Source: a bacterium HR36 | Lineage (GTDB): Bacteria; Planctomycetota; Planctomycetia; Gemmatales; HRBIN36 | Reading direction: 5' to 3' | NCBI GenBank assembly: GCA_002898995.1 | Contig: BEIM01000082.1 | Location: forward strand, 1 to 10,507 | DNA length: 10,507 bases | In this document: positions 1 through 7,328 of the stretch, one piece after another | Numbering within the stretch: the first letter of the stretch is position 1 | Layout: each line of letters opens with the position of its first letter | Notes under the pieces: model-generated | The model's database searches: none | What the model was told of the DNA's origin: nothing | What the model saw: only the letters and a program-made list of their open reading frames with translations | Made by a program: the position numbers and the translations under genes

Positions 1-45
1 CGGCTGTCAGGAACTGTTCGATGCTAAGAACGGACGCTAGCCCAC

Positions 46-51
46 TATAAT
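46..51 (+). promoter_or_regulatory. possible -10 element upstream of the glycosyltransferase
   Basis: A perfect TATAAT lies in the gene-free first 223 bases, in front of the plus-strand glycosyltransferase. The region 16-18 bases upstream has no recognisable TTGACA-like -35 box. The implied leader to the ATG at 224 is about 165 bases, and all three forward frames hit stops within the first 50 bases, so no upstream gene tail is visible on this strand. A match to six bases alone is weak evidence; the call is tentative. Confidence 0.25.
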
Positions 52-223
52 TATTGCCATGGGCGAAGGGAGTTGCCCCGTGCCGCAACGCGAAATATGA
101 GCGCGGCTAGGCGAGAGTGCCTTGCTCATAAAATTGTCGGAAAACGCCCAAGCTCGATGGAGCCGAGGCCCTTTCGACGGCACGAAATCCCGTTTGAAGC
201 TGCATTGGTCGCTGGATTCGCAG

Positions 224-1090
224 ATGAACGAAGTGGCGAGCTACAGAGTGTCGGCGATCGCAACGAATTTGCCGCAGGCAACGCCCATACGTGCCTGCGA
301 TATTACTCATCCCCAGCCTGACCAGTTGCCGCGAAGGCGGTCGCGGGTGGTTGCGGTGATGCCAGCCTACAACGCGGAGGCGACGCTGGCTGCTACTTTG
401 GCAGATATCCCACCGGGTTCAGTGGATGACATTATCCTCGTGGACGATGACAGCCGCGACCGCACAGTAGAGATAGCCCGCGGGCTCGGTTTGCGCGTTG
501 TGGTACACGAGCGGAATCGCGGTTACGGCGCCAACCAAAAGACGTGTTATCGCGAAGCCCTGCGTGCTGGAGCCGACATTGTGGTCATGATTCATCCCGA
601 TTATCAGTACGATAGCCGCGTTATTCCTCATGCAGTGGCCTTTGTCGAGTTGGGTATTTGCGATATTGTGCTGGGTAACCGGATTCGCTCTCGTCGTGAG
701 GCGTTAGCCGGTGGAATGCCGTGGTGGAAGTACTTGGCCAACCGGTTCCTGACAGCGGTGGAGAATTTTGCCCTGGGCCAGAACCTCGGCGATTTTCACA
801 GCGGCTTTCGCGTATACCGTCGTGCGGTACTCGAGACCATTCCGTTTGAACGAAACTCGGACGATTTCGTTTTCGACACTCAATTTCTGGTGCAGGCAGT
901 GCATTTTGGTTTTCGCCTCGGCGAGATTCCGATGCCGGTGCGTTATTTTCCCGAAGCCAGCAGCATCAATTTTCGCCGCAGCGTTTGCTACGGCTTGGGC
1001 ACCCTGGCTACCGTGGGGCAATATTGGTTGCATCGCTTGCACTTGTGGCGTTCGTCTTTGTTCGAACCCGCGCAGCCCACCGGCGGCTGA
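224..1090 (+). CDS. family 2 glycosyltransferase (dolichyl-phosphate-mannose-synthase-like)
   Basis: This is a GT-A fold glycosyltransferase of family 2, which transfers a sugar from a nucleotide-sugar donor to a lipid or polysaccharide acceptor at the cytoplasmic face of the membrane. With the ATG at 224 as start (288 aa), the catalytic domain opens with PAYNAE at residues 47-52. The acidic motif VDDDS follows at 73-77, then HPDYQY at 124-129 in the place of the DxD metal/nucleotide site, DFHSGFR at 190-196, DDFVFD at 213-218 and RYFPEAS at 240-246. The HPDYQY and SGFR signatures are familiar from bacterial polyprenyl/dolichol-phosphate-type GT2 enzymes. No C-terminal membrane helices are present, so it is a single-domain soluble or peripheral enzyme. 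A TTG at 122 would add 34 residues; neither start has a good Shine-Dalgarno, and the ATG was preferred. About 40 residues precede the conserved core. Donor and acceptor cannot be read from the sequence. Confidence 0.9.
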   Translation: MNEVASYRVSAIATNLPQATPIRACDITHPQPDQLPRRRSRVVAVMPAYNAEATLAATLADIPPGSVDDIILVDDDSRDRTVEIARGLGLRVVVHERNRGYGANQKTCYREALRAGADIVVMIHPDYQYDSRVIPHAVAFVELGICDIVLGNRIRSRREALAGGMPWWKYLANRFLTAVENFALGQNLGDFHSGFRVYRRAVLETIPFERNSDDFVFDTQFLVQAVHFGFRLGEIPMPVRYFPEASSINFRRSVCYGLGTLATVGQYWLHRLHLWRSSLFEPAQPTGG

Positions 1091-1203
1091 ATAAGATACT
1101 CTTAGCGGCGCCCTCAGGCATTGGAGACGCAGCCATTTCGGCGACCCGCAAAGCGATAACTCAGCGTGGGACTACCCCAGCTGGAGATTCGGGTAAGCGC
1201 AGT

Positions 1204-1593
1204 ATGGTAATTCCGCAATATCGGCCGCTGACCTTGCAACGGCTTGGCGAAACGGGTCTGGTCATCGAATGGAGCGACGGGCATCGTAGCGAGTATGCCT
1301 GGCGTTGGTTACGGGAACACTGTCCCTGTGCCAGTTGCCGAGAGCACCGGCAAGAACTAACTGCCCCAACCCCCACCGCCAGCCAGGCAGGTCAGGCCAG
1401 TGTCGCTGGAACTAAGATTTCGTTAGCAGTAGTGCGAGCGGGCGAAGTCGCTGGCAGCCCTTACCAGGCGGTCAGTGTCACGCCGGTCGGGCGCTATGCT
1501 TACAAAATCGTCTGGGGCGATGGGCACGATACCGGAATTTACAGCTTCGAACTGTTGCGGGAACTGTGCCAGTGTGCTCAGTGCCGAGGGTAA
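1204..1593 (+). CDS. DUF971 (GBBH-like N-terminal domain) protein with duplicated CxCxxC motif
   Basis: This is a 129-residue protein made entirely of the DUF971 / gamma-butyrobetaine-hydroxylase-like N-terminal domain. In human BBOX1 this domain binds Zn with three Cys in a CxCxxC cluster and one His. The same pattern is visible here as C40, C42 and C45 with H108 in WGDGHDTG. A second CxCxxC (C122, C124, C127) closes the protein. Residues about 21-46 and 102-128 look like internal repeats: each has I-x-W-(S/G)-DGH, then a Tyr, an LRE and a CxCAxCR. No dioxygenase domain follows, so it is not a hydroxylase. The frame is open upstream to 985, but that part overlaps the glycosyltransferase and lacks domain similarity, so the ATG at 1204 is the likely start; the Shine-Dalgarno is poor. 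It lies 81 bases before mrp. In plants DUF971 is the C-terminal domain of the Fe-S carrier HCF101, so a role beside the ATPase is inferred. Confidence 0.85.
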   Translation: MVIPQYRPLTLQRLGETGLVIEWSDGHRSEYAWRWLREHCPCASCREHRQELTAPTPTASQAGQASVAGTKISLAVVRAGEVAGSPYQAVSVTPVGRYAYKIVWGDGHDTGIYSFELLRELCQCAQCRG

Positions 1594-1674
1594 GGAGCTT
1601 AGACAAAGTGCCCAACCAGACAAGCCATTTCCAGCCGAAGTAGGAAGTATCCCCACTTTCGCAAGGAGAAAGCC

Positions 1675-2499
1675 ATGTCCATGCCCATACACGGAGCAGC
1701 ACCGCAGAAGATTGTTTTGCCTGGCGTCCGCTGCACTCTGGCGGTGGCCAGCGGTAAAGGCGGCGTGGGAAAATCCACGGTGGCGGTGAACCTAGCAGTG
1801 GCGCTGAGGAGAAAGGGCCAACGTGTGGGACTGCTCGATGCTGACATTTATGGGCCCAGTGTGCCGATGATGTTAGGCTTAGGCACAGTTGATCCGCGAA
1901 CCACCAGATTTCCGCTGGAAAAGTTTGGGATGAAAGTCATGTCCATGGGTTTTTTGGTGCCGCCGGAGCGAGCGGTGATTTGGCGTGGGCCCATGGTTCA
2001 TAAAGCGGTGGCGCAGTTCCTCAGCGACATAGATTGGGGCGAGTTGGATTACCTAGTCATTGATTTGCCTCCAGGGACGGGTGATGCCCAGTTAACCTTG
2101 ACGCAATCGGCGCCGCTCACAGGTGCGGTCATCGTTACCACGCCCCAGGATGTCAGCCTGATAGACGCCCGCAAGGGGTTGCGGATGTTTCAAGAGGTGC
2201 GCGTACCGGTGCTGGGCATCGTGGAGAACATGAGCTACTTCGTTTGCCCGAAGTGTGGCGAGCGATCGGAAATCTTCCGACACGGCGGAGGAAAGCGGTG
2301 CGCTGAGGAAATCGGCGTGCCGTTTCTGGGAGCGATCCCGATCGACCCCGCGGTGGCAGTGCAGGGCGACCTGGGCGTGCCGATTGTGGAGAGCCATCCC
2401 GATTCGGAAGTGGCCAAAATTTATGACCAACTGGCCGAGCGTGTTTACGCCGCCGCCCAAGAAGTTCACGCCCAGCAATCACCACTTCCTTCGCTGTGA
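1675..2499 (+). CDS. mrp: Mrp/NBP35-type P-loop ATPase, iron-sulfur cluster carrier
   Basis: This is a cytoplasmic ATPase of the Mrp/ApbC/Nbp35 family (MinD/ParA-like fold), which binds Fe-S clusters as a dimer and hands them to apoproteins. The 274 residues show the deviant Walker A GKGGVGKS at 27-34, LLDADIYGPS at 53-62, VIDLPPGTGD at 128-137 and the cluster-binding CxxC (C191, C194) in FVCPKCGE. The N-terminal DUF59/MIP18-like domain found in many bacterial Mrp proteins and in HCF101 is absent: only 26 residues precede the P-loop. The start is well supported by AAGGAG at 1663-1668, six bases before the ATG; an in-frame ATG two codons later is less well spaced. The preceding gene encodes DUF971, the domain fused to the C-terminus of HCF101, so the pair looks like a split form of that carrier. 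Family assignment is secure; the Fe-S client is unknown. Confidence 0.95.
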   Translation: MSMPIHGAAPQKIVLPGVRCTLAVASGKGGVGKSTVAVNLAVALRRKGQRVGLLDADIYGPSVPMMLGLGTVDPRTTRFPLEKFGMKVMSMGFLVPPERAVIWRGPMVHKAVAQFLSDIDWGELDYLVIDLPPGTGDAQLTLTQSAPLTGAVIVTTPQDVSLIDARKGLRMFQEVRVPVLGIVENMSYFVCPKCGERSEIFRHGGGKRCAEEIGVPFLGAIPIDPAVAVQGDLGVPIVESHPDSEVAKIYDQLAERVYAAAQEVHAQQSPLPSL

Positions 2500-2705
2500 T
2501 TCCCAGGGTGAGCCTGTGCAGCCCTCGACAAACCGTGGCTGCGGCTGGTCGCGGCATGACGGCTACGCCAAGCAATCCTAGCGATTTGCTCGCCAAGCCG
2601 CAGGGGTCCCGGGAACAATTTGGCTCCACGCGGGCACTATTAATGTGAGCCGGAACTTGCAGCTAATGCAATTTTTTAAAGTGGCGAGCTGAGGCACAAC
2701 ATCTC

Positions 2706-5294
2706 ATGGCTAATTCCAGTTCGCAACCGATACTGCAGTGGCTCTTGCAAACCGAGCAGAACGGACCCAGGAGCGAACTAGGCGATGGGGAATTGCTCCG
2801 TTTGTTTTGCGAGCGAGCTGACACATTGGCTTTTACCCAGTTGGTGCAACGCTATCGCCGGCTCGTTTGGCGGGTTTGTTTTCGTGTGCTGGGTCATGTT
2901 CAGGACGCCGAGGATGCTTTTCAAGCGACTTTTATAGTGCTGGCTAAGCAAGCATCGCGGATTCGCAAATCCCAACAACTGGCGGATTGGTTACACAGCG
3001 TAGCCTGGCGGATTTCGTGGAAGGCGAAAACCATGGCGCGGCGACGACGGCAGCGCGAAAAAGCAGCGGCGCAGCAAATGCTGGCGACTGATTCGCCGAC
3101 GGTGCCGGACAGCGACGTCCAGGCAGTGGTCCATCGAGAATTAGCGAGTCTGCCCGCCCATTATCGTACGGCTCTCATCTTGTGCGATTTGCAGGGGCTG
3201 ACACGCCAACAAGCCGCTCAACAATTGGGCCTGGCGGAAGGCACCCTTGCCAGCCGATTAGCGCGTGGGCGCAAACTGCTAGCGCAGCGATTGCGTCAGG
3301 CGGGCTTGCCTGTGGCTGCCGGATTGCTGGCGGCGCCTCTCCAGGATGCCCTAGCCATCGCTTCTTCAAAACTCGTAACCGCGACGTGCGAACAGGTACG
3401 CGCGGTCATTGCCGGTGAAACTGCGAGCCACGCAAGTACGACCGCGTACTTGCTAGCGCGAGCTCTCCTAAGGAGTTGGCACATGATGCGGATGGCACTT
3501 TGGACAGGTGTGGTAACGGTAGTGGTGAGTGGCGCGATGGCCATTATTGTAGGGTTAGGGGCTTTGCTGGCCAACGGACCAAATGCGACGGCCGTGCCAG
3601 CTGTGCCTCAATCAACACAGATCGAGCCTTCGCCCCGACAAGAAAAGCAGCCTGCAAAAGTGGCGGATAGAAGTTCTCCCCTGGGATTAGAGCCCACCAC
3701 GCAGCACCAGCAAAAGCCGAGCACACCGCAACGGTATCCTGACTCCGAAGGCCAACTGGACCGCGCACTTGCTCAGCTACCACCGGCGGCCAATCCGCTT
3801 GCTCGTCCAGCGGCAAAACCACAGAAGCCAGCTGCCGCACAAGTAACAGATCAGTGGGCACACCGCAAAACCTGGGAGGTTGAAGCACCCGTCGCAGTGG
3901 CCATTTCGCCGACGGGTGATTATTTCGCTGTCGCGGATGCCTTTGGCTCTGTGAGACTATACACGCTGAAGGATGAGAAGCCGCAAACACTTCGGGAGCC
4001 GCGCAAAGCCCCGCGCGAAGTGCCACCCCAGCAGCCTGCGTTTGCAGGAGGCATTGGTGGGCCTGGTAACCCGATTGGGCCCGGTAATGCGAAGATAAAG
4101 TACATTACCCGTGAAGAAAAGATTTGGGATATCGCCTTTTCCCCGAGCGGCACAATGATAGCCGTGGCCTGCGGTGCGCAGCAGCACATGCCACAGGTCG
4201 AAATCTACGCCCTGCACCGATTGCAAGACAAAGAGCAATGGCGGCTCGACCAGCAAATCATGCTCGCAGCCAATGACGAGCCGCGGCGGGTAGCGTTTGC
4301 GCCTGATGGCAAGACCCTCTACGTAGGTGGATTTGGACGCATGCTCGCCAGCTACGAGGTGGGCAGTGGGAAATTAGTGCGTGATTGGAGCCGGCTGTTA
4401 CCCCGGGAAGACTTGTGTGAAATCCGCGACTTGCAGGTTTCCTCATCGGGCAAGTATCTGGCAGTGACTGCACTGTGGCCGCCATCTGCTGTCGGCAAAC
4501 CGGGGCGCATCCTGCCCGGCCAGGGCCCTGCTATTGGAATAGGCCAGGCTGTAGACCAGTCCATCTCGACCAGCTTGGTGTTATTGGATGTGGATAAAGC
4601 CGAGCGCTGTTGGGTTTGCGAAAGCAGGGGAAAATTGTCGCCCTCCCGACCCCAGCTGGCCGTGATTGAACGGGTAGCTTTTTCGTCCGATGAAAAGCTA
4701 TTAGCCGCGATGCGCACTGACGCGCAGGTGGCAGTGATGGACTTGCGTAGCGGTAAAGAGCTCCGGCACTGGAACGCCAGCGAGCCGAATGAGCAAATGG
4801 GCGCTGCTCCAAATAAAGCCGCAGGCAAACCGTTCGGGGGAGTAGGCGGGGGGATATTCCAAGGAGGTGGCGCAATGCCGCGCTCAACGGGGTTAGCGGG
4901 AACTCCTCAATATTGGGTCTTGGTTACTTCGACCCCGGTGCTGTTTTTCGACCCGCCTACTGGGCGGCTGATAACTTGGGATTACCACATGCCGGGATTG
5001 CCCGGTGTGCCGCGACTTTGGGACGCGCAGACTGGCAAAGCGCTCGGGCTGTGGGACGTCAGCTTGACCTTGCGTGTTGGCGGCAATTTGGGGCCGAAAA
5101 CACTCGGTGTTTTGGGCGGAGAAACCGGCCGATATTTGGTAACTGTGGAACCGCAGCCTGCCGGCGGTTTTGGTTTTGTTGGTGGCGTCTTTACCGAATT
5201 CAGACCGCCGCAGGCCGGACAAACCGAGGAAGACATGGTTTACGTACTTCCCGCTGCAATTCGCTTATATGCCCGCGACGATAGCATGAAATAG
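2706..5294 (+). CDS. membrane-tethered ECF RNA polymerase sigma factor with C-terminal beta-propeller-like domain
   Basis: This 862-residue protein joins three parts. Residues about 42-115 are sigma-70 region 2, with VQDAEDAFQATFIVLA at 65-80 and ADWLHSVAWR at 93-102. Residues about 138-196 are region 4, with LPAHYRTALILCDLQGLT at 149-166 and the helix-turn-helix QQAAQQLGLAEGTLASRLARG at 168-188. A hydrophobic helix at about 264-289 follows a basic RSWHMMRM stretch, so the sigma part should be cytoplasmic and the rest outside. Residues 290-380 are a Pro/Gln/Lys-rich linker. From about 390 on, WD40/YVTN-like blades recur (AISPTGDYFAVA, AFSPSGTMIAVA, AFAPDGKTLYVG, SSSGKYLAVTA, AFSSDEKLLAAM, LWDAQTGKALGLWD), with Gly-rich insertions near 446-461 and 710-723. 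No separate anti-sigma gene is adjacent. Such ECF fusions are known in Planctomycetota. The start has only a weak GAGG 11 bases upstream. Signal, target promoters and release mechanism (for instance proteolysis) are unknown. Confidence 0.92.
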   Translation: MANSSSQPILQWLLQTEQNGPRSELGDGELLRLFCERADTLAFTQLVQRYRRLVWRVCFRVLGHVQDAEDAFQATFIVLAKQASRIRKSQQLADWLHSVAWRISWKAKTMARRRRQREKAAAQQMLATDSPTVPDSDVQAVVHRELASLPAHYRTALILCDLQGLTRQQAAQQLGLAEGTLASRLARGRKLLAQRLRQAGLPVAAGLLAAPLQDALAIASSKLVTATCEQVRAVIAGETASHASTTAYLLARALLRSWHMMRMALWTGVVTVVVSGAMAIIVGLGALLANGPNATAVPAVPQSTQIEPSPRQEKQPAKVADRSSPLGLEPTTQHQQKPSTPQRYPDSEGQLDRALAQLPPAANPLARPAAKPQKPAAAQVTDQWAHRKTWEVEAPVAVAISPTGDYFAVADAFGSVRLYTLKDEKPQTLREPRKAPREVPPQQPAFAGGIGGPGNPIGPGNAKIKYITREEKIWDIAFSPSGTMIAVACGAQQHMPQVEIYALHRLQDKEQWRLDQQIMLAANDEPRRVAFAPDGKTLYVGGFGRMLASYEVGSGKLVRDWSRLLPREDLCEIRDLQVSSSGKYLAVTALWPPSAVGKPGRILPGQGPAIGIGQAVDQSISTSLVLLDVDKAERCWVCESRGKLSPSRPQLAVIERVAFSSDEKLLAAMRTDAQVAVMDLRSGKELRHWNASEPNEQMGAAPNKAAGKPFGGVGGGIFQGGGAMPRSTGLAGTPQYWVLVTSTPVLFFDPPTGRLITWDYHMPGLPGVPRLWDAQTGKALGLWDVSLTLRVGGNLGPKTLGVLGGETGRYLVTVEPQPAGGFGFVGGVFTEFRPPQAGQTEEDMVYVLPAAIRLYARDDSMK

Positions 5295-5356
5295 CGACAT
5301 TGCCGTTTGCTGTTTGGCAGATTTTGTGTGACGCCGCTCGCCGCAAGCTAGCTCCG

Positions 5357-5385
5357 TGCTGGTAAGGAAGGTGTCAGCACCAGCA
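5357..5385 (+). other. possible leader stem, TGCTGGT / ACCAGCA
   Basis: In the 206-base gap before the metallopeptidase gene, TGCTGGT (5357-5363) can pair with ACCAGCA (5379-5385) around a 15-base loop. The same left arm, extended to TGCTGGTA (5357-5364), is also the perfect complement of TACCAGCA at 5483-5490, whose last base is the first base of the Shine-Dalgarno AAGGAG. Two mutually exclusive pairings are therefore possible on paper. Short complementary words are common by chance in 200 bases, so this is recorded only as a candidate. Confidence 0.2.
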
Positions 5386-5405
5386 AAGTTGGTACAAATT
5401 AAGAG

Positions 5406-5428
5406 GCCGCCTCCAGAGGCGGCATTTT
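5406..5428 (+). terminator. GC-rich hairpin with short T-run, possible intrinsic terminator
   Basis: GCCGCCTC (5406-5413) and GAGGCGGC (5416-5423) are perfect inverted complements around CA; allowing a four-base loop leaves a seven-pair, very GC-rich stem. An ATTTT run follows directly (5424-5428). It lies about 110 bases after the stop of the sigma-propeller gene and about 75 bases before the Shine-Dalgarno of the next gene, which suits an intrinsic terminator for the sigma transcript or a leader attenuator of the downstream gene. The T-run is short (four), so efficiency is uncertain. Confidence 0.5.
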
Positions 5429-5500
5429 CGCCGGGCAGATGTTGCCTGTTTCGCGAATTCCAAAAGACCCTGCCGACATTGGTACCAGCAAGGAGCTCGC

Positions 5501-6430
5501 ATGCCTTCCCAAACATCGCGACTATGGGCTTTCCTGATCTGTGCAGCATGGACGCTGGTGTCTTTGACAAGTGGTCAGGAAACCCACCGTGGCAAGCTCC
5601 GGCAACTCGGACCTATACCGCTGCAGTTACGACACGCATGGCGCTTGAGCGAGTTTTACGAAAAGTGCGTGCTGGCTGATGGTTTGCCCATCCTGGCCTC
5701 GAAACGAGTTAACGATTATGCCCTACTGGAAGCCGCTTATATTGTGGATCAGATGCTGGCTGGGCGGGAAGACCTTCGCCAGGCATTGGTCAAGAATCGG
5801 ATTCGCGTGGTGGTAATGGCCTACAACGAACGTACCACGGATGTGCCGGAGCACGCCGACTTGCGGCCCGCGGATTACTGGGATAGACGGGCTCGTGGTC
5901 TGGGAGCTACGCGCGCACGCCCCGCGATTAGCTGTGCAGAAGAAAACCTGCTCGAATACCCAGGCGACCCCTATCGTGGCGAAAATATCCTTGTACATGA
6001 ATTTGCCCATACCCTTCACGAAATAGGCTTGCGTGAAGTGGACAAAACCTTTGACAAGCGTCTGCGCGAAGCTTACGAAGCCGCCATGAAAGCTGGCTTA
6101 TGGAAAATGACGTACGCTGCCACCAATCACAGTGAGTATTGGGCCGAAGGCGTGCAGAGTTGGTTCCACTGTAACCGCACCAATGATCGGCAGCATAACC
6201 ATGTCAACGACCGCATGACCTTACGCCAATACGATCCAGCGCTGGCTAAGTTGCTGGCGGAGGTGTACGGCAATAATGAATGGGTGTACATCCCGCCCAG
6301 CCAGCGTAAGGAAGCAGCCCACCTGGCAGGATATGATCGCAGTCGAGCCCCTACTTTCCGCTGGGACAATCGAATTGGTTCGCCGCCGCCAGGCAGTCAG
6401 GGAAAGCCCAGCGGCGCTTCGCAAAATTAG
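5501..6430 (+). CDS. secreted HExxH zinc metallopeptidase-like protein
   Basis: This 309-residue protein has an N-terminal signal peptide (hydrophobic core at about 8-22, possible cleavage near residue 25), so it is exported. The zincin motif HEFAH is at 166-170 within ENILVHEFAHTLHEIGL, with a further His at 173. About 40 residues later EYWAEG (E212, E216), followed by QSWF, offers the acidic third zinc ligand expected of a gluzincin-like layout. The downstream HNHVNDR and YDPALAKLLAEVYG look like conserved parts of the same domain. The metzincin HExxHxxGxxH pattern is absent. I cannot name the peptidase family, and the substrate is unknown. The start is clear: AAGGAG at 5490-5495, five bases before the ATG. 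panC begins 17 bases after the stop, so the two may share a transcript, although no functional link is evident. The C-terminal 30 residues are Pro/Gly/Ser-rich and probably disordered. Confidence 0.8.
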   Translation: MPSQTSRLWAFLICAAWTLVSLTSGQETHRGKLRQLGPIPLQLRHAWRLSEFYEKCVLADGLPILASKRVNDYALLEAAYIVDQMLAGREDLRQALVKNRIRVVVMAYNERTTDVPEHADLRPADYWDRRARGLGATRARPAISCAEENLLEYPGDPYRGENILVHEFAHTLHEIGLREVDKTFDKRLREAYEAAMKAGLWKMTYAATNHSEYWAEGVQSWFHCNRTNDRQHNHVNDRMTLRQYDPALAKLLAEVYGNNEWVYIPPSQRKEAAHLAGYDRSRAPTFRWDNRIGSPPPGSQGKPSGASQN

Positions 6431-6447
6431 GCACAGGGCAATGAACC

Positions 6448-7305
6448 ATGCATATCGTGCAAAAGATACCCGAACTTCGGACATTGCTGCAGCCAGCACG
6501 CCAATCGCATCAGCGGATTGGCTTTGTTCCGACGATGGGCGCGCTGCATGAGGGCCACGCCAGCCTCCTGCGTGCGGCACGGCGAGAAACCAACTGCGTG
6601 GTCGTTTCCATTTTCGTCAATCCCACGCAGTTTGGCCCCAACGAAGACTATCAGCGGTATCCGCGAACGCCCGAGGCAGATTATGAATTATGTCGCAAGG
6701 AAGGTGTGGATGTGGTTTTCAGTCCGAGCGTGGAGGAAATCTATCCGCCAGGCTTTTGCACTTGGGTGGAAGTAACGGGATTGCAGGACGTGTTGTGCGG
6801 TCGGTCGAGGCCTGGGCACTTTCGCGGCGTCGCAACTGTTGTGCTGAAATTATTCAACATTGTCCAACCGGATGTGGCTTACTTTGGGCAAAAGGATGCG
6901 CAGCAGGCGCGCATTATTCGCCAGATGGTACGCGACTTGAACGTGCCAGTGGAAATTCGCGTTTGTCCAATTGTGCGCGAGCCCGATGGCTTGGCTTTGA
7001 GTTCACGCAACGCCTACCTTTCTCCGCAGGAGAGGCAGCAAGCGACAGTGCTTTATCGTGCCCTGTGCGCAGCCCGGCATCTGGTTGAACAGGACGAAAC
7101 TGACGCTGAGAGAGTTCGCCAGCATATCGTCGCGATCATCACCACCACGCCTGGAGCGTCGCTGGACTACGCGGAAATCGTTGACCCTGAAACCTTGCAG
7201 CCGGTATCGCGGATAGATCGCCCTGTTCTGGCTGCACTGGCAGTCCGAATCGGCTCCGCCAGGCTCATTGATAACATGATTTTACGGCCGCGCAATGCCG
7301 AGTGA
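6448..7305 (+). CDS. panC: pantothenate synthetase (pantoate--beta-alanine ligase)
   Basis: PanC condenses pantoate with beta-alanine, using ATP through a pantoyl-adenylate, to give pantothenate, the coenzyme A precursor; it is cytoplasmic. The 285 residues match the usual family length. Visible signatures are PTMGALHEGH at 28-37 (the HIGH-like nucleotide motif with H34 and H37), VNPTQFGPNEDYQRYPR at 57-73, GHFRGVATVV at 123-132, YFGQKDAQQ at 145-153 and the KMSKS-equivalent ALSSRN at 183-188, with IVREPDGLALSSRNAYLS around it. The start ATG at 6448 has only a weak AGGG nine bases upstream; an ATG at 6441 is out of frame. It lies 17 bases after the metallopeptidase stop and ends 23 bases before the convergent rpiB stop. 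Its partner panB is on the opposite strand beyond rpiB, not in a panBC operon. Confidence 0.97.
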   Translation: MHIVQKIPELRTLLQPARQSHQRIGFVPTMGALHEGHASLLRAARRETNCVVVSIFVNPTQFGPNEDYQRYPRTPEADYELCRKEGVDVVFSPSVEEIYPPGFCTWVEVTGLQDVLCGRSRPGHFRGVATVVLKLFNIVQPDVAYFGQKDAQQARIIRQMVRDLNVPVEIRVCPIVREPDGLALSSRNAYLSPQERQQATVLYRALCAARHLVEQDETDAERVRQHIVAIITTTPGASLDYAEIVDPETLQPVSRIDRPVLAALAVRIGSARLIDNMILRPRNAE

Positions 7306-7328
7306 CAAGCAGCGAAAAAGCTGGGCAG

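Noticed and set aside
985..1203. An in-frame upstream extension of the DUF971 gene starting inside the glycosyltransferase gene.
   Set aside because: It overlaps the glycosyltransferase coding region by over 100 bases, has no domain similarity, and the ATG at 1204 sits just before the conserved domain.
2153..2629. A 158-codon minus-strand open frame across the 3' end of mrp.
   Set aside because: It is a shadow of the Mrp coding region, with an Arg/Pro-rich low-complexity translation.
2500..2705. An intrinsic terminator or promoter between mrp and the sigma gene.
   Set aside because: TCCCGGGA near 2607 is a short palindrome without a following T-run, and the T-rich ATTTTTTAAA near 2671 has no matching stem or paired -35 and -10 boxes.
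5356..5679. A plus-strand open frame across the leader and 5' end of the metallopeptidase gene.
   Set aside because: It overlaps the signal peptide region of a gene with a strong Shine-Dalgarno in another frame, and it has no recognisable content.
5501..6430. Assignment of the metallopeptidase to the metzincins.
   Set aside because: The motif is HEFAHTLHEIGL; the Gly and third His of HExxHxxGxxH are not in place.
7306..7328. A bidirectional terminator between panC and rpiB.
   Set aside because: Only four- to five-base complementary words (CAGC/GCTG, AGCT) are seen, too weak to call.
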